The position numbers and the translations under genes are program-made. Below, piece after piece: positions 14,292-23,169 of a stretch of DNA of 64,000 nt. Source of the stretch: Sphingomonas panacis (lineage in GTDB: Bacteria; Pseudomonadota; Alphaproteobacteria; Sphingomonadales; Sphingomonadaceae); NCBI RefSeq assembly GCF_001717955.1, contig NZ_CP014168.1, positions 2,637,501-2,701,500 of the forward strand, in the 5' to 3' direction. The notes below the pieces were generated by a model. The model searched no databases, was not told the origin of the DNA, and saw nothing but the letters and a program-made list of their open reading frames with translations. The stretch's first letter is position 1, and every line of letters begins with the position of its first letter.

Positions 14292-16979
14292 ATGCAGGAC
14301 ACGATTCAAACTTCGAACATCACCGATGCGCTTGGCCGCGCGCGTGCCCATGCGCCATATCTGGCGCTGTCGCTTCAACGCGAAACCGATCTGGCCGACA
14401 GCTTCGCGCAAGGTGTGCTGCCATCGCTCGGCGCGGTCGCCGTGGCAGACCTCGCCCTGCCCATCGCAACGCGATTGCGGCGCGAGCGGCGGCGGCTCGC
14501 GCTGATCGTCGCGGTCGCCGATCTCGCGGGCGCCTATGATCTGACCGGGGTGACTCATGCGCTCAGCGACTTCGCCGATCGCGCGCTCGATGCCGCGATC
14601 CGCGCCGCCATCGCCGAGCGCACCCCCGATGCCGAGCCGCGCGGTTTCGCCGCCATCGCGCTCGGCAAGCAGGGTAGCCGCGAACTCAATTACTCGTCGG
14701 ACATCGATCCGATCCTGATCTTCGATCCTGCCACGCTGCCGTGCCGCCCCCGCGAGGATGTCGGCGAGGCGGCGGTGCGGATCGCGCGGCGTGTTGTCGA
14801 CCTGCTCCAGACACGCGACGGCGACGGCTATGTGCTGCGCGTCGATCTGCGGCTGCGCCCATCGCCCGAGGCGACGCCGATCGCGCTGCCGGTCGATGCC
14901 GCGATCTCCTATTACGAATCGCTCGCGCTGCCGTGGGAACGCGCCGCTTTCATTCGGGCGCGCGCCGCCGCAGGCGATATCGCGCTCGGCGAGCGTTTCC
15001 TTGGCGCGATCCAGCCGTTCATCTGGCGGCGCGCGCTCGATTTCGGCACGATCGGCGAGATTCGCGGCATCTCGCGCCGAATCCGCGATCATCATGCGCA
15101 GGGGCAGGCGTTCGGGCCAGGTTATGATCTCAAGCGCGGGCGAGGCGGCATTCGCGAAATCGAATTCTTCGCGCAAATCCATCAACTGATTCACGGCGGC
15201 CGCGACCCTGCGCTGCGCGCGCCGGCGACGCGCGACGCGCTGGCGGCGCTGGCGGACGCGGGCTGGGTCGATCGGAGTGAAGCCGCCGCGCTGGTCGAGG
15301 CGTACACAATGCTGCGCACCATCGAGCACCGCGTCCAGATGGTTGAGGACCGCCAGACGCACTTCCTGCCGAGCGGCCCGGCGCTCGAGTCACTCGCGCA
15401 CTTGCACGGCCTCGGCAACGGCGCGGCGTTGCTCGATCTGCTGCGTCCGCATGTCGCGCGGGTTGGCGTCACCTACGATGCGCTCGACCCGGCCGAGGGC
15501 GATACGATGTCGTTCGATGCCGAGCATCTCGCCACCCAACTTACGGCGGCGGGGTTCGCCGATCCGACGGCGGCGGCGCGTGCGATCGGCCAGTGGCGCG
15601 CGGGCACCTATCCGGCGCTGCGCAGCGAGGCGGCGCGCTCGGCGCTCGAAGCGGTGTTGCCGGGGCTGATCGATGCGCTCGGCCGCGCGCCTGATCCCGG
15701 GGTCGCGATCGTGCGGCTCGATGCGATGCTGTCGCATCTGTCGAGCGCGATCAACTTCTTCCGCTTGCTGGAGGCGCGGCCCGCACTGGCGCGGCTGCTC
15801 GCATTGATCCTCAGCCATGCCGCGACGCTGGCGGACTCGCTCGCGCGCCGACCAGAACTGATCGACGGGTTGATCGACGCGAGCGCGCTGGGACCGGTCG
15901 GTGACGTCGAGGCGCTCGTCGCCGAGATGCGCGGCGGCAGCGATTATCAGGCGCGGCTCGATCATGTCCGCCGCATCGTCGGCGAGAAGCGGTTCGCGCT
16001 CGGCACGCAGATCGTCGCGGGCGTGAGCGATCCGCTGGAGGTGGGCGCAGGCTATGCGCGCGTCGCGGAAGCCGCGATCGACGTGCTCGCGTCGGCGACG
16101 ATCGCCGAGTTCGTCGCCGCGCATGGCGTCGTGCCCGGCAGCGAGTTGGTGATCCTCGCCTTCGGCCGGCTCGGCGGCGGCGTGCTCACCCACGCCTCGG
16201 ACCTCGATCTCGTCTATCTCTTCACGGGCGATTACCGCGCCGAATCCGATGGCGCCAAGCCGCTCGGCGCGGTGCTGTATTACAATCGCCTCGCGCAGCG
16301 CGTGACCAGTGCGCTGTCGGCGGCGACCGCTTTCGGTCCGCTGTACGAGATCGACACGCGGCTGCGCCCGTCGGGCACGCAGGGGCCGCTCAGCGTCTCG
16401 CTCGACGGCTTCGCGCGCTATCAGCGCGAAAGCGCGTGGACCTGGGAGCATATGGCGCTCACCCGCGCGCGGCCGGTGTTCGGCTCGGCGCACGCGCGCG
16501 GCGAGGTGACGGCGGTGATCGACGCCGTGCTGCGCGGCGACCGGCCCGAGCGCGACGTGGCGGCGGAAGCGGCGGACATGCGCGCCGAGATGGCCAAGCA
16601 CAAGCCGCCGAGCGGCCCGCTCGACGCCAAGATGCTCCCCGGCGCGCTCGTCGATCTCGAATTCACGGTCCATATCCTGCAACTCACGCGGCGCACCGGC
16701 TTCGATACCGATCTCGGCTGTGCCATTGCCGCGCTGGTGGGGCAGGGGGTGGCCCCGGCCGAGCTGATCGCGGCGGAGCGCTTCCTTACTCGCCTGCTCA
16801 TCACGCTGCGGCTGGTCGCGCCCGATGCGGAGATTCCACCGCCGCCCACGCAGGCGCTGATCGCACGCGCGCTCGGCATGGCCGACTGGGACGCGGTGGT
16901 TGCCAGCTTCGCCACGACCCGGCAGGAGGTCGCCGCATGTCTCGCCAGCGTGGCGACAGGAGATGATGATGGCGATTGA
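14292..16979 (+). CDS. glnE: bifunctional glutamine synthetase adenylyltransferase/adenylyl-removing enzyme
   Basis: An 895-residue enzyme that adds AMP to glutamine synthetase and removes it, under control of PII. The N-terminal nucleotidyltransferase motif is ALGKQGSRELNYSSDIDPI (about 124-141). The second is FGRLGGGVLTHASDLDLVYLF (about 622-642). GlnD-type linker helices separate the two domains. Length is a little short of the E. coli enzyme but normal for sphingomonads. It is followed by bcp, whose start overlaps its end by a few bases. Confidence 0.95.
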   Translation: MQDTIQTSNITDALGRARAHAPYLALSLQRETDLADSFAQGVLPSLGAVAVADLALPIATRLRRERRRLALIVAVADLAGAYDLTGVTHALSDFADRALDAAIRAAIAERTPDAEPRGFAAIALGKQGSRELNYSSDIDPILIFDPATLPCRPREDVGEAAVRIARRVVDLLQTRDGDGYVLRVDLRLRPSPEATPIALPVDAAISYYESLALPWERAAFIRARAAAGDIALGERFLGAIQPFIWRRALDFGTIGEIRGISRRIRDHHAQGQAFGPGYDLKRGRGGIREIEFFAQIHQLIHGGRDPALRAPATRDALAALADAGWVDRSEAAALVEAYTMLRTIEHRVQMVEDRQTHFLPSGPALESLAHLHGLGNGAALLDLLRPHVARVGVTYDALDPAEGDTMSFDAEHLATQLTAAGFADPTAAARAIGQWRAGTYPALRSEAARSALEAVLPGLIDALGRAPDPGVAIVRLDAMLSHLSSAINFFRLLEARPALARLLALILSHAATLADSLARRPELIDGLIDASALGPVGDVEALVAEMRGGSDYQARLDHVRRIVGEKRFALGTQIVAGVSDPLEVGAGYARVAEAAIDVLASATIAEFVAAHGVVPGSELVILAFGRLGGGVLTHASDLDLVYLFTGDYRAESDGAKPLGAVLYYNRLAQRVTSALSAATAFGPLYEIDTRLRPSGTQGPLSVSLDGFARYQRESAWTWEHMALTRARPVFGSAHARGEVTAVIDAVLRGDRPERDVAAEAADMRAEMAKHKPPSGPLDAKMLPGALVDLEFTVHILQLTRRTGFDTDLGCAIAALVGQGVAPAELIAAERFLTRLLITLRLVAPDAEIPPPPTQALIARALGMADWDAVVASFATTRQEVAACLASVATGDDDGD

Positions 16980-17436
16980 GCTGGGGGACGCGCTTCCCGA
17001 TCTGGAGCTGGCCGGCGCGGATGGTGCGGCGTTGCGGCTGCGCGACAAGGTCGGCGCGCCGTTGGTGCTGTATTTCTACCCTAAGGACGACACCACCGGC
17101 TGCACCCGCGAAGCGCAGGATTTCAGCGCGCTCTACCCGGAGTTTCGCGCCGCTGGTGTCGACCTGCTCGGCGTCTCGCCCGACACGCCCGCCAAACACG
17201 CCAAGTTCACCGCCAAATATGATCTCACCGTGCCGCTCGCCAGCGACGAGGCGCACGGCGTGATGGAGGCGTTCGGCGTGTGGGTCGAAAAGAACATGTA
17301 TGGCCGCACCTACATGGGCGTCGAGCGCGCGACCTTCCTGTTCGCCGCCGATGGTACGCTCGCGCAGGTCTGGCGCAAGGTTCGCGTAGCCGGCCATGCC
17401 GAGCAGGTGCTGGCGGCGGCCAGGGCGCTGGGGTGA
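16969..17436 (+). CDS. bcp: thioredoxin-dependent peroxiredoxin, BCP/PrxQ type
   Basis: A 155-residue cytoplasmic peroxidase that reduces hydroperoxides. The peroxidatic cysteine is Cys45 in YPKDDTTGCTREAQDF. Many BCP proteins have a resolving cysteine five residues later; here that position is Gln50, so this is a one-cysteine variant or uses another partner. Three consecutive ATGs occur at 16963, 16966 and 16969; the last has the best distance from AGGAG (16958-16962). It overlaps the end of glnE. Its stop overlaps the GTG start of the next gene. Confidence 0.93.
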   Translation: MAIELGDALPDLELAGADGAALRLRDKVGAPLVLYFYPKDDTTGCTREAQDFSALYPEFRAAGVDLLGVSPDTPAKHAKFTAKYDLTVPLASDEAHGVMEAFGVWVEKNMYGRTYMGVERATFLFAADGTLAQVWRKVRVAGHAEQVLAAARALG

Positions 17437-18230
17437 CGCTGCCGAGCGTGTCGGTCGCGATCCGGGAGGTATTGGAGACCGCCGATCCAGCGACCAAGGT
17501 GAGGCGCGCCCGCGCCGCCGCGCGTGGCTGGCGGCGCGGCGATTTCGCCGCCGTCGATGGCGGCGTGATGCCCGACCGTCCCGCGCGCCCGGCTGAACCG
17601 GAACTGCGCGCCCCCAACCAGATGCCGCGGCGCGGCAAGGGTTCGCTGCACGGGCGGATCGCGTTGCTGCACGCGCTCGCGCATATCGAGTTCGTCGCGA
17701 TCGATCTCGCCTTCGACATGGCAGGACGGTTCGGCGCTGGGTTCGCGCCCGACTTCACCACCGACTGGCTCGCGGTCGGCGCTGACGAGGCGATGCACTT
17801 CGCGCTGGTCGACCGCCGGCTGCGCGCGCTCGGCAGCCGCTACGGCGCGCTGCCGGCGCATGATGGCTTGTGGGAAGCCGCGATCGAAACCGCCGGCGAT
17901 CCGCTCGCCCGGCTCGCGATCGTGCCGATGGTGCTGGAGGCACGCGGCCTCGACGTGACCCCCGCGATGATCGCGCGCGCCGATGCCGCCGGCGATGCCG
18001 CCACCGCCGCGATTCTGCGCCGAATCCTCACCGATGAGATCCGTCATGTGGCCGTGGGAACCAAATGGTTCGAATCCGCTTGCACCGCGCTGGGCATCGC
18101 ACCGCAAAAATACTGGAAGAATCTGCTTTCACGCCATTTTCGCGGGGAACTAAAACCACCGTTCAACGACTCAGCGCGCCAAGCAGCCGGTCTGACGCGC
18201 GATTACTATCAGGCGCTTGCCCCTGCATGA
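17433..18230 (+). CDS. DUF455 family ferritin-like protein
   Basis: A 265-residue protein with the ferritin-like metal ligands typical of DUF455: ALAHIEFVAIDLAFD, VGADEAMHFALVDRRL and LTDEIRHVAVG, that is three helices with E/D-EXXH-type motifs. The fold suggests a di-iron or radical-type oxidase, but the reaction of this family is not established as far as I know. The GTG start overlaps the bcp stop (GTGA), so the peroxiredoxin and this protein are translationally coupled, which hints at a redox or repair role. Confidence 0.85.
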   Translation: MTLPSVSVAIREVLETADPATKVRRARAAARGWRRGDFAAVDGGVMPDRPARPAEPELRAPNQMPRRGKGSLHGRIALLHALAHIEFVAIDLAFDMAGRFGAGFAPDFTTDWLAVGADEAMHFALVDRRLRALGSRYGALPAHDGLWEAAIETAGDPLARLAIVPMVLEARGLDVTPAMIARADAAGDAATAAILRRILTDEIRHVAVGTKWFESACTALGIAPQKYWKNLLSRHFRGELKPPFNDSARQAAGLTRDYYQALAPA

Positions 18231-18337
18231 CAAAGCAGGGCAGGTATTGTGCGTCCGGACGTGGAGGGGCTGCGAGCCGGACACAAGGGGCGGGTGCCGT
18301 CGTCTTCCGGCATACGCATAACGGTCGCTGGGGACAG

Positions 18338-19072
18338 ATGAACAAAATCACCACTATGTCTGGCGCGCATCGCATGGCGCGCCTCGGGTCTTTCTTATCC
18401 GCCCGGAAGGCCGTCGCAGATAAGGCGTTCTCACTGCTGGCAGGTGTCGCTGGCGTGACGTTGTGCTTCTCCGCATGCGGCGTCGCCCGCGCGGCCGACA
18501 GCGCGGACGCCGCCGCCGATATGCGCGCTGACGTGCAGTTCCGTTCGCTGTTCCAGACCTGGAAGAAGCTCGACACGCTCGATCATGGCCTGATCGCCAT
18601 CCCCTCGGTCCAGCCCGTCGAACATCTCGCCTACACCAGCAATTTCGGCATCCGCTCCGATCCGTTCCGCGGCACCGCGGCGATGCACGCCGGCGTCGAT
18701 ATCCCCGGTCCGACCGGAACGCCGGTCTATGCCACCGCGGACGGCTATGTCGATCGCGCCGAGCGCGCTGGCGGCTACGGCAACATGGTCGAGATCGATC
18801 ATGGCAAGGGCATCCAGACCCGCTACGGCCATCTCTCCAAGATCCTCGTTCCCGCCAACACCCGCGTCCATCGCGGCCAGTTGATCGCGCTGATGGGTTC
18901 GACCGGGCGCTCGACCGGCCCGCATCTGCATTATGAGGTCCGCATCGACGGCCATGCGGTCAATCCGGTGCCGTTCCTCCAGAACGCCGATTATCTGCTC
19001 GCCGCGCAGGATCGTTCGATCAAGACGATCCCGGTCGGTGTCGGCCCCGCAGCGGACGAATCCGCCGACTGA
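18338..19072 (+). CDS. M23 family (LytM-type) peptidase, secreted
   Basis: A 244-residue exported protein. A hydrophobic segment around residues 30-50 (SLLAGVAGVTLCFSACGVARA) serves as signal or anchor. The M23 domain starts near residue 100 with NFGIRSDPF, carries the first zinc motif HAGVD and ends with GPHLHYEVR. The zinc ligands (HxxxD and HxH) are intact, so it is probably an active endopeptidase on peptidoglycan cross-links. The start at 18338 was chosen before the signal; there are upstream in-frame ATGs without better support. Confidence 0.87.
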   Translation: MNKITTMSGAHRMARLGSFLSARKAVADKAFSLLAGVAGVTLCFSACGVARAADSADAAADMRADVQFRSLFQTWKKLDTLDHGLIAIPSVQPVEHLAYTSNFGIRSDPFRGTAAMHAGVDIPGPTGTPVYATADGYVDRAERAGGYGNMVEIDHGKGIQTRYGHLSKILVPANTRVHRGQLIALMGSTGRSTGPHLHYEVRIDGHAVNPVPFLQNADYLLAAQDRSIKTIPVGVGPAADESAD

Positions 19073-19098
19073 GCCGGTTAGCCTGCTTTCGAATCTGC

Positions 19099-19130
19099 AA
19101 AGGGCGTCGGTCGCGAGACCGGCGCCCTTT
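19099..19130 (+). terminator. Rho-independent-like terminator after the M23 peptidase gene
   Basis: AAAGGGCG-T-CGGTC (19099-19112) pairs with GACCG-G-CGCCCTTT (19117-19130), a 14-bp stem with one G-T pair and a GCGA tetraloop. The T residues at the base of the right arm and GCTTTG after it give a weak tract. It lies 27 bases after the stop codon. Confidence 0.7.
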
Positions 19131-19184
19131 GCTTTGCGGTCGCGGGCGGTTGCCGTTGGCCGGGCCACCGCTTATCTGAAGCGC

Positions 19185-19523
19185 ATGGCCACACTCGCTC
19201 CTGAAATCGCCCTGACCGATTCCGCCGCCGCGCGCGTGGCCACGATCGCCGCCAAACAGGGCAAACCCGCGATCCTGCGGCTGTCGGTCGATGGCGGCGG
19301 CTGTTCGGGTTTCCAGTACAAGTTCGGCTTCGCCGACGCGGTCGAGAGCGACGATACGATCGCGGAGAATGGCGACGTTCGGCTGGTCGTCGATTCGGTC
19401 AGCCTCGATCTCGTGCGCGGTGCGGCGGTCGATTATGTCGAGGAGCTCGGCGGCGCGGCGTTCCGCGTGACCAATCCGCAGGCGGCATCGGGCTGCGGCT
19501 GCGGCGCCAGCTTCTCGATCTGA
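19185..19523 (+). CDS. erpA: iron-sulfur cluster insertion protein ErpA
   Basis: A 112-residue A-type carrier (HesB/IscA family) that passes Fe-S clusters to apoproteins. The three conserved cysteines are present: Cys40 in VDGGGCSGFQY and Cys104/Cys106 in ASGCGCGASFSI. The spacing is standard for ErpA/IscA. The ATG at 19185 follows the terminator of the preceding gene; its ribosome binding site is weak. xthA starts 14 bases after it. Confidence 0.92.
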   Translation: MATLAPEIALTDSAAARVATIAAKQGKPAILRLSVDGGGCSGFQYKFGFADAVESDDTIAENGDVRLVVDSVSLDLVRGAAVDYVEELGGAAFRVTNPQAASGCGCGASFSI

Positions 19524-19536
19524 CGCGCCCGCACCC

Positions 19537-20307
19537 GTGAAGATCGTCACCTACAACGTCAACGGCATCAAGGCGCGCCTGCCGCGCCTGCTCGAATATC
19601 TCTCCGAACAGCAGCCCGATGTGGTCTGCCTTCAGGAGTTGAAGGCGAGCGACGAGACCTTCCCGATCGCAGACATCCGCGCCGCCGGCTACGGCGCCGT
19701 GTGGCACGGCCAGAAGAGCTGGAACGGCGTCGCGGTGCTCGCCAAGGGCGCCGACCCGGTCGAGCGCCAGCGTGGGCTGGAGGGTGAGACCGAGGACGAT
19801 CACAGCCGCTACCTCGAAGCCGAGGTGGACGGTGTGGTGATCGCCTCGCTCTATTTGCCCAACGGCAATCCGCTGCCCGGCCCCAAGTTCGATTACAAGC
19901 TGCGCTGGATCGACCGGCTCGCGGCGCGCGCGCGCGCGCTGCTCGCCGAGGAGCGCGCGGTTGTGCTGGCGGGCGATTACAACGTCATCCCCAACGACGA
20001 CGATACGTTTTCCGTGCGGGCGATGGCGAGCGACGCGCTGATGCAGCCCGAGAGCCGCGCTGGCTTCCGCGCATTGATGGCGCAAGGCTGGACCGATGCG
20101 CTGCGCACGCGCCACCCCAAGGGCGGGGTGTGGACCTTCTGGGATTATCAGGCGGGGGCGTGGCCGCGCGACGCGGGCTTCCGCATCGACCATCTGCTGC
20201 TCTCACCGATCGCCGCCGACCGGCTCGCCGATGCCGGCGTCGACAAGGACTATCGCGGGCGGGAGAAGGCCAGCGACCACGCGCCGACCTGGGCGATGTT
20301 GCGGTAG
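19537..20307 (+). CDS. xthA: exodeoxyribonuclease III
   Basis: A 256-residue AP endonuclease/3' exonuclease of base excision repair. Motifs of the exonuclease-endonuclease-phosphatase fold are all visible: TYNVNGIKAR at the N-terminus, CLQELKA, the metal and catalytic AGDYNVIPND around 148, DYQAGAWPRDAGFRIDHLLLS around 205-225, and KASDHAPTWA at the end. The start is GTG at 19537, read as the only start that keeps the full first beta strand. Confidence 0.96.
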   Translation: MKIVTYNVNGIKARLPRLLEYLSEQQPDVVCLQELKASDETFPIADIRAAGYGAVWHGQKSWNGVAVLAKGADPVERQRGLEGETEDDHSRYLEAEVDGVVIASLYLPNGNPLPGPKFDYKLRWIDRLAARARALLAEERAVVLAGDYNVIPNDDDTFSVRAMASDALMQPESRAGFRALMAQGWTDALRTRHPKGGVWTFWDYQAGAWPRDAGFRIDHLLLSPIAADRLADAGVDKDYRGREKASDHAPTWAMLR

Positions 20308-20373
20308 TCCAGCCGCTTCACCGCTCGCCCCCGAAGACCTCAGAGGCGAACGGGGCGCGTAACGGATCAGCGA

Positions 20374-21069
20374 TCAGCGAACGGTGTTGCTGGCGAGGGC
20401 GGTATCCATCGGGCCGCATGTCTTCTCGACCCATTCGCCCCTCTTGCCCCAGCATCGCGGATCGAGGTTGGGCACGCGCGCCATGGCGTTGACCGAGGGA
20501 TGGCGCGGGAAGCGCTCGTCGCCCCAATAGACGAGCGCGTTGCGCAGTGTGGCGGTCTCTTCGAGCGCGATCTTGCCGAATTGTCCGCGCGGCGCGATCG
20601 CGGCGCGAAGCGCGACCCGCGCGGCGGTCTGGCAGAAGCCATATTGCGCATTCACCGTGGTGAAGCTCGAATAATTGCGCGTGTCGAAATGGTCGAGCGC
20701 GTTCTGTCCGGCGCGAAGCGTTTTGTTGGTGCGCACGAAATACTTGCTCACCGTGTCGTAGGACTTCTTGATCTCGTCCTTATGGTTGAACAGGATCGCG
20801 TTGTAGTTGGGCACGGACATCAAGGTCGGCTCGAACTGGCATTGCAGCGCGGCCACGTTGAGCGCCGCGCGCATCTGCCACACCAGTGCGGAGCGGACTT
20901 CGAGCGGCGTCGCGCCGGGGAAATCGGCCGCGTAGCGCGGTTCGCTGCCGGTCACCGGCGGCGCGGTCATGTCATGCGGGGTGAAAAAGAACTGCGCCTG
21001 GGCAGGCAGTGAAAGCGCCGCCGCATACACTGCAGCACATCCGCATAACGCACGGGACAATTTCATCAT
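20374..21069 (-). CDS. secreted hypothetical protein
   Basis: A 231-residue protein with a signal peptide (ALCGCAAVYAAALSLPAQAQ). The mature part contains conserved-looking cysteines (AALQCQFEPTL, QYGFCQTA, DPRCWGKRGEW, EKTCGP) that could form disulfides, and a helical middle section (FNHKDEIKKSYDTVSKYF). I do not recognise a named domain. It resembles conserved sphingomonad hypothetical exported proteins. It is convergent with xthA; nothing nearby reveals a function. Confidence 0.8.
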   Translation of the reverse strand: MMKLSRALCGCAAVYAAALSLPAQAQFFFTPHDMTAPPVTGSEPRYAADFPGATPLEVRSALVWQMRAALNVAALQCQFEPTLMSVPNYNAILFNHKDEIKKSYDTVSKYFVRTNKTLRAGQNALDHFDTRNYSSFTTVNAQYGFCQTAARVALRAAIAPRGQFGKIALEETATLRNALVYWGDERFPRHPSVNAMARVPNLDPRCWGKRGEWVEKTCGPMDTALASNTVR

Positions 21070-21195
21070 TTTCTCACCGAATGGCAGTCGTGACGGGATG
21101 ATTACGGCGTTTTGTGTTTCAGCCCAAATGCTTTTTTAAGCATGTGGCCAACGTCTCGTCGAATTGCGGTTGAAGGGGGTTTGCGCGAATCAAAA

Positions 21196-21222
21196 GGGCC
21201 GCCCGGACGGTCCGGGCGGCCC
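21196..21222 (-). terminator. strong Rho-independent terminator of the small lipoprotein gene
   Basis: GGGCCGCCCGGA (21196-21207) pairs perfectly with TCCGGGCGGCCC (21211-21222) around a 3-base loop. On the minus strand it is followed by TTTTGATT. It lies 25 bases after the stop of the lipoprotein gene at 21248-21475. Confidence 0.85.
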
Positions 21223-21247
21223 TCAGGCATCACCGTTTTACCGGTGA

Positions 21248-21475
21248 TTACATCGCGTTCGACGATTCGTTCGACATCATCATGCCGCCGTTGTCGGACA
21301 TCGTGCCGTCGACTGCGGTCATGTTGTCCGACATCGTGTCGGTGCTCTCGGTCGAGTTCAGATCCGTGACGGTGGTGTTGTCGACGGGTGCTTCGGTCTT
21401 GCCGCAAGCCGACAGCGAAACGGCAGCGGCTGCGACGAGCGAAACAGCAGCGATCTTGGAAAGGATAGTACGCAT
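21248..21475 (-). CDS. small Met/Ser/Asp-rich lipoprotein
   Basis: A 75-residue lipoprotein precursor. The signal MRTILSKIAAVSLVAAAAVS ends in a lipobox, SLSAC. The mature part is polar, with clusters of Met, Asn, Asp and Ser (ESTDTMSDNMTAVDGTMSDN, GGMMMSNESSNAM). The Met/Asp-rich tail could bind metal ions such as copper, but that is speculative. The start at 21475 has GGAGC upstream. It is monocistronic, with its own strong terminator. Confidence 0.8.
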   Translation of the reverse strand: MRTILSKIAAVSLVAAAAVSLSACGKTEAPVDNTTVTDLNSTESTDTMSDNMTAVDGTMSDNGGMMMSNESSNAM

Positions 21476-21565
21476 GGAAAAGCTCCCTAGAAGTTGATTT
21501 AGGTGGGTCTGGTTGACCTTATTTACCCGCATCGTGGGGGACATTAGTCCGATAAGTACTTGCCC

Positions 21566-22228
21566 TCAAGCACAGTTTTCCGCGCCGCGGCGCAAACGCT
21601 CCAGAAACGCCGGAAAAGCGTCGTTCAGCGCGGCATCGAAGCTCGCGAAATCGCTCGCCCGGCCGAGCGCCTGCGCGCTGGTGACGGGGTATTCCGCAAT
21701 GCCGCACGGCACGATGCCGGCGAAATGGCCAAGGTCGGGCGCGAGGTTCACCGCGAAGCCGTGCAGCGTCACCCAGCGCCGCACGCGCACGCCGATCGCG
21801 CCGATCTTGGCCTCCTCGCCGCCATCGCGAGTCCAGATGCCGATCCGGCCGGGCGCGCGGAAAGCGGTGATGCCGAGCGCGCCCAGCGCGTCGATCAGCC
21901 AGCCTTCGAGCGAACAGATGAAATGGCGGATGTCGCGCCCGCGCACATTGAGATCGAGCATCAGATAGCCGACGCGCTGGCCGGGGCCATGATAGGTGAA
22001 GCGTCCGCCGCGCCCGGTCTTCACCACCGGGAAGCGCGGGTCGAGCAGTTCGGCGGGATCGGCGCTGGTGCCGCCGGTATAGACCGGCGGATGTTCGACC
22101 AGCCACACGAGCTCGCTGGCCTCGCCTGCGGAAACGGCGGCGGCGCGCGCCTCCATGATCGCGAGGGCATCCTCATAGCCGATTCGGCCCGGCTCGACGC
22201 GCCATTCGATTGGGTTGGGGTCATCCAT
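21566..22228 (-). CDS. lipB: octanoyltransferase LipB
   Basis: A 220-residue enzyme that moves octanoyl groups from acyl carrier protein to lipoyl domains, the first step of lipoate synthesis. [17 protein letters not shown], the conserved [11 protein letters not shown], and the catalytic lysine region [15 protein letters not shown] are present. The catalytic cysteine is in FAGIVPCGI. The start at 22228 (MDDPNPIEW) was preferred to the upstream in-frame ATG at 22288. It is divergent from the membrane protein gene at 22344. Confidence 0.95.
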   Translation of the reverse strand: MDDPNPIEWRVEPGRIGYEDALAIMEARAAAVSAGEASELVWLVEHPPVYTGGTSADPAELLDPRFPVVKTGRGGRFTYHGPGQRVGYLMLDLNVRGRDIRHFICSLEGWLIDALGALGITAFRAPGRIGIWTRDGGEEAKIGAIGVRVRRWVTLHGFAVNLAPDLGHFAGIVPCGIAEYPVTSAQALGRASDFASFDAALNDAFPAFLERLRRGAENCA

Positions 22229-22343
22229 AGAAGCGCTCGATTGCGCCGATGCGCGTCCGAGTGCAAGATTGGACGGGATCGGTGGCAAGGCCCGGCGGGT
22301 TGGGCTAACGCGAGTTTACGCACGTCGCGGACCGGGGGAGCCA

Positions 22344-23168
22344 ATGGTCAATCTTGAAGCCGTTTGGGACAGAACGTCCGAGTTCGTCGCAGAACGCCGC
22401 GCGGAGGTGATGCCGATCGTCGGGCTACTGCTGTTCGTGCCGCTGGCGCTGATGAACACGCTGATGCCGCTGATCGAACGCGAGCCGAACGTGCGCAACA
22501 TCGGGCTCGGCCTGGTGGTGGTGGCACTCGGTATCGTCACGATGTGGGGGCATCTCGCGCTGACCGCGCTCGTGCTGGAGGCGCGCGGCTGGACGGCCGC
22601 GGTTCGCACCGGGGCGGGGCGGTTGCCGGTCGCGGTGCTGATCTCGCTGATCGAAATGGTGGTGGTGGTGCTGGCGGTCGCACCGATTTTCGTCGCTTTC
22701 GCGATGAGCGGCATCGTGCCGGGCCGGACACCGGCGGGGTCGATGCCGATGATCGGGCTCGAACCGGCAGTGTTCATCCTTGTCTATGGATTGGCCTTCG
22801 CGATCGTCGGGCTGGTGCTGCTCGCGCGCTTGCTCCTCGTCGACGCGGCGCTCGTCGGCGAACGGCGCGGTGTCTCGGCGCTCATCCGCTCGCTGAGCCT
22901 GACGCGCGGGATGACGCTCAAGCTCGTCGGCGTCGTGCTGCTCTACATCCTCGTTTCGCAGGTCGCCGGACTGGCCACCAAGACCGTGTTCGGCGCGATT
23001 CTCGGCGTGCTCACCCTCGGCGACGATACCGCCACTGTCGCAACCATCATCACAACGACTCTCGTCGCGCTCGTCCAGACCGGCTTCACCGCGCTGGCGA
23101 CGGTGTTCACCGCACGCCTGTTCATCGCGGTGCGTGACGCGCGCGAGACGATCGTCGAACTCGTATGA
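22344..23168 (+). CDS. integral membrane protein, first of a tandem pair
   Basis: A 274-residue polytopic membrane protein with about six hydrophobic segments (for example VMPIVGLLLFVPLALMNTL, VAVLISLIEMVVVVLAVAPI, AVFILVYGLAFAIVGLVLLA). The motif RSLSLTRGMTLKLVGV resembles segments of the glycerophosphodiester phosphodiesterase membrane-domain family, but no catalytic domain is present. GGGGGAG precedes the ATG. The next gene, almost touching, encodes a protein of similar plan (RSARLTRGNGMVMMGV), so the two look like diverged paralogues. Confidence 0.8.
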   Translation: MVNLEAVWDRTSEFVAERRAEVMPIVGLLLFVPLALMNTLMPLIEREPNVRNIGLGLVVVALGIVTMWGHLALTALVLEARGWTAAVRTGAGRLPVAVLISLIEMVVVVLAVAPIFVAFAMSGIVPGRTPAGSMPMIGLEPAVFILVYGLAFAIVGLVLLARLLLVDAALVGERRGVSALIRSLSLTRGMTLKLVGVVLLYILVSQVAGLATKTVFGAILGVLTLGDDTATVATIITTTLVALVQTGFTALATVFTARLFIAVRDARETIVELV

Positions 23169-23169
23169 A

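Noticed and set aside
21128..21143. ATGCTT-TTTT-AAGCAT palindrome as a terminator or operator
   Set aside because: The stem is only 6 A/T-rich base pairs and the position, upstream of a gene start, gives no clear role.
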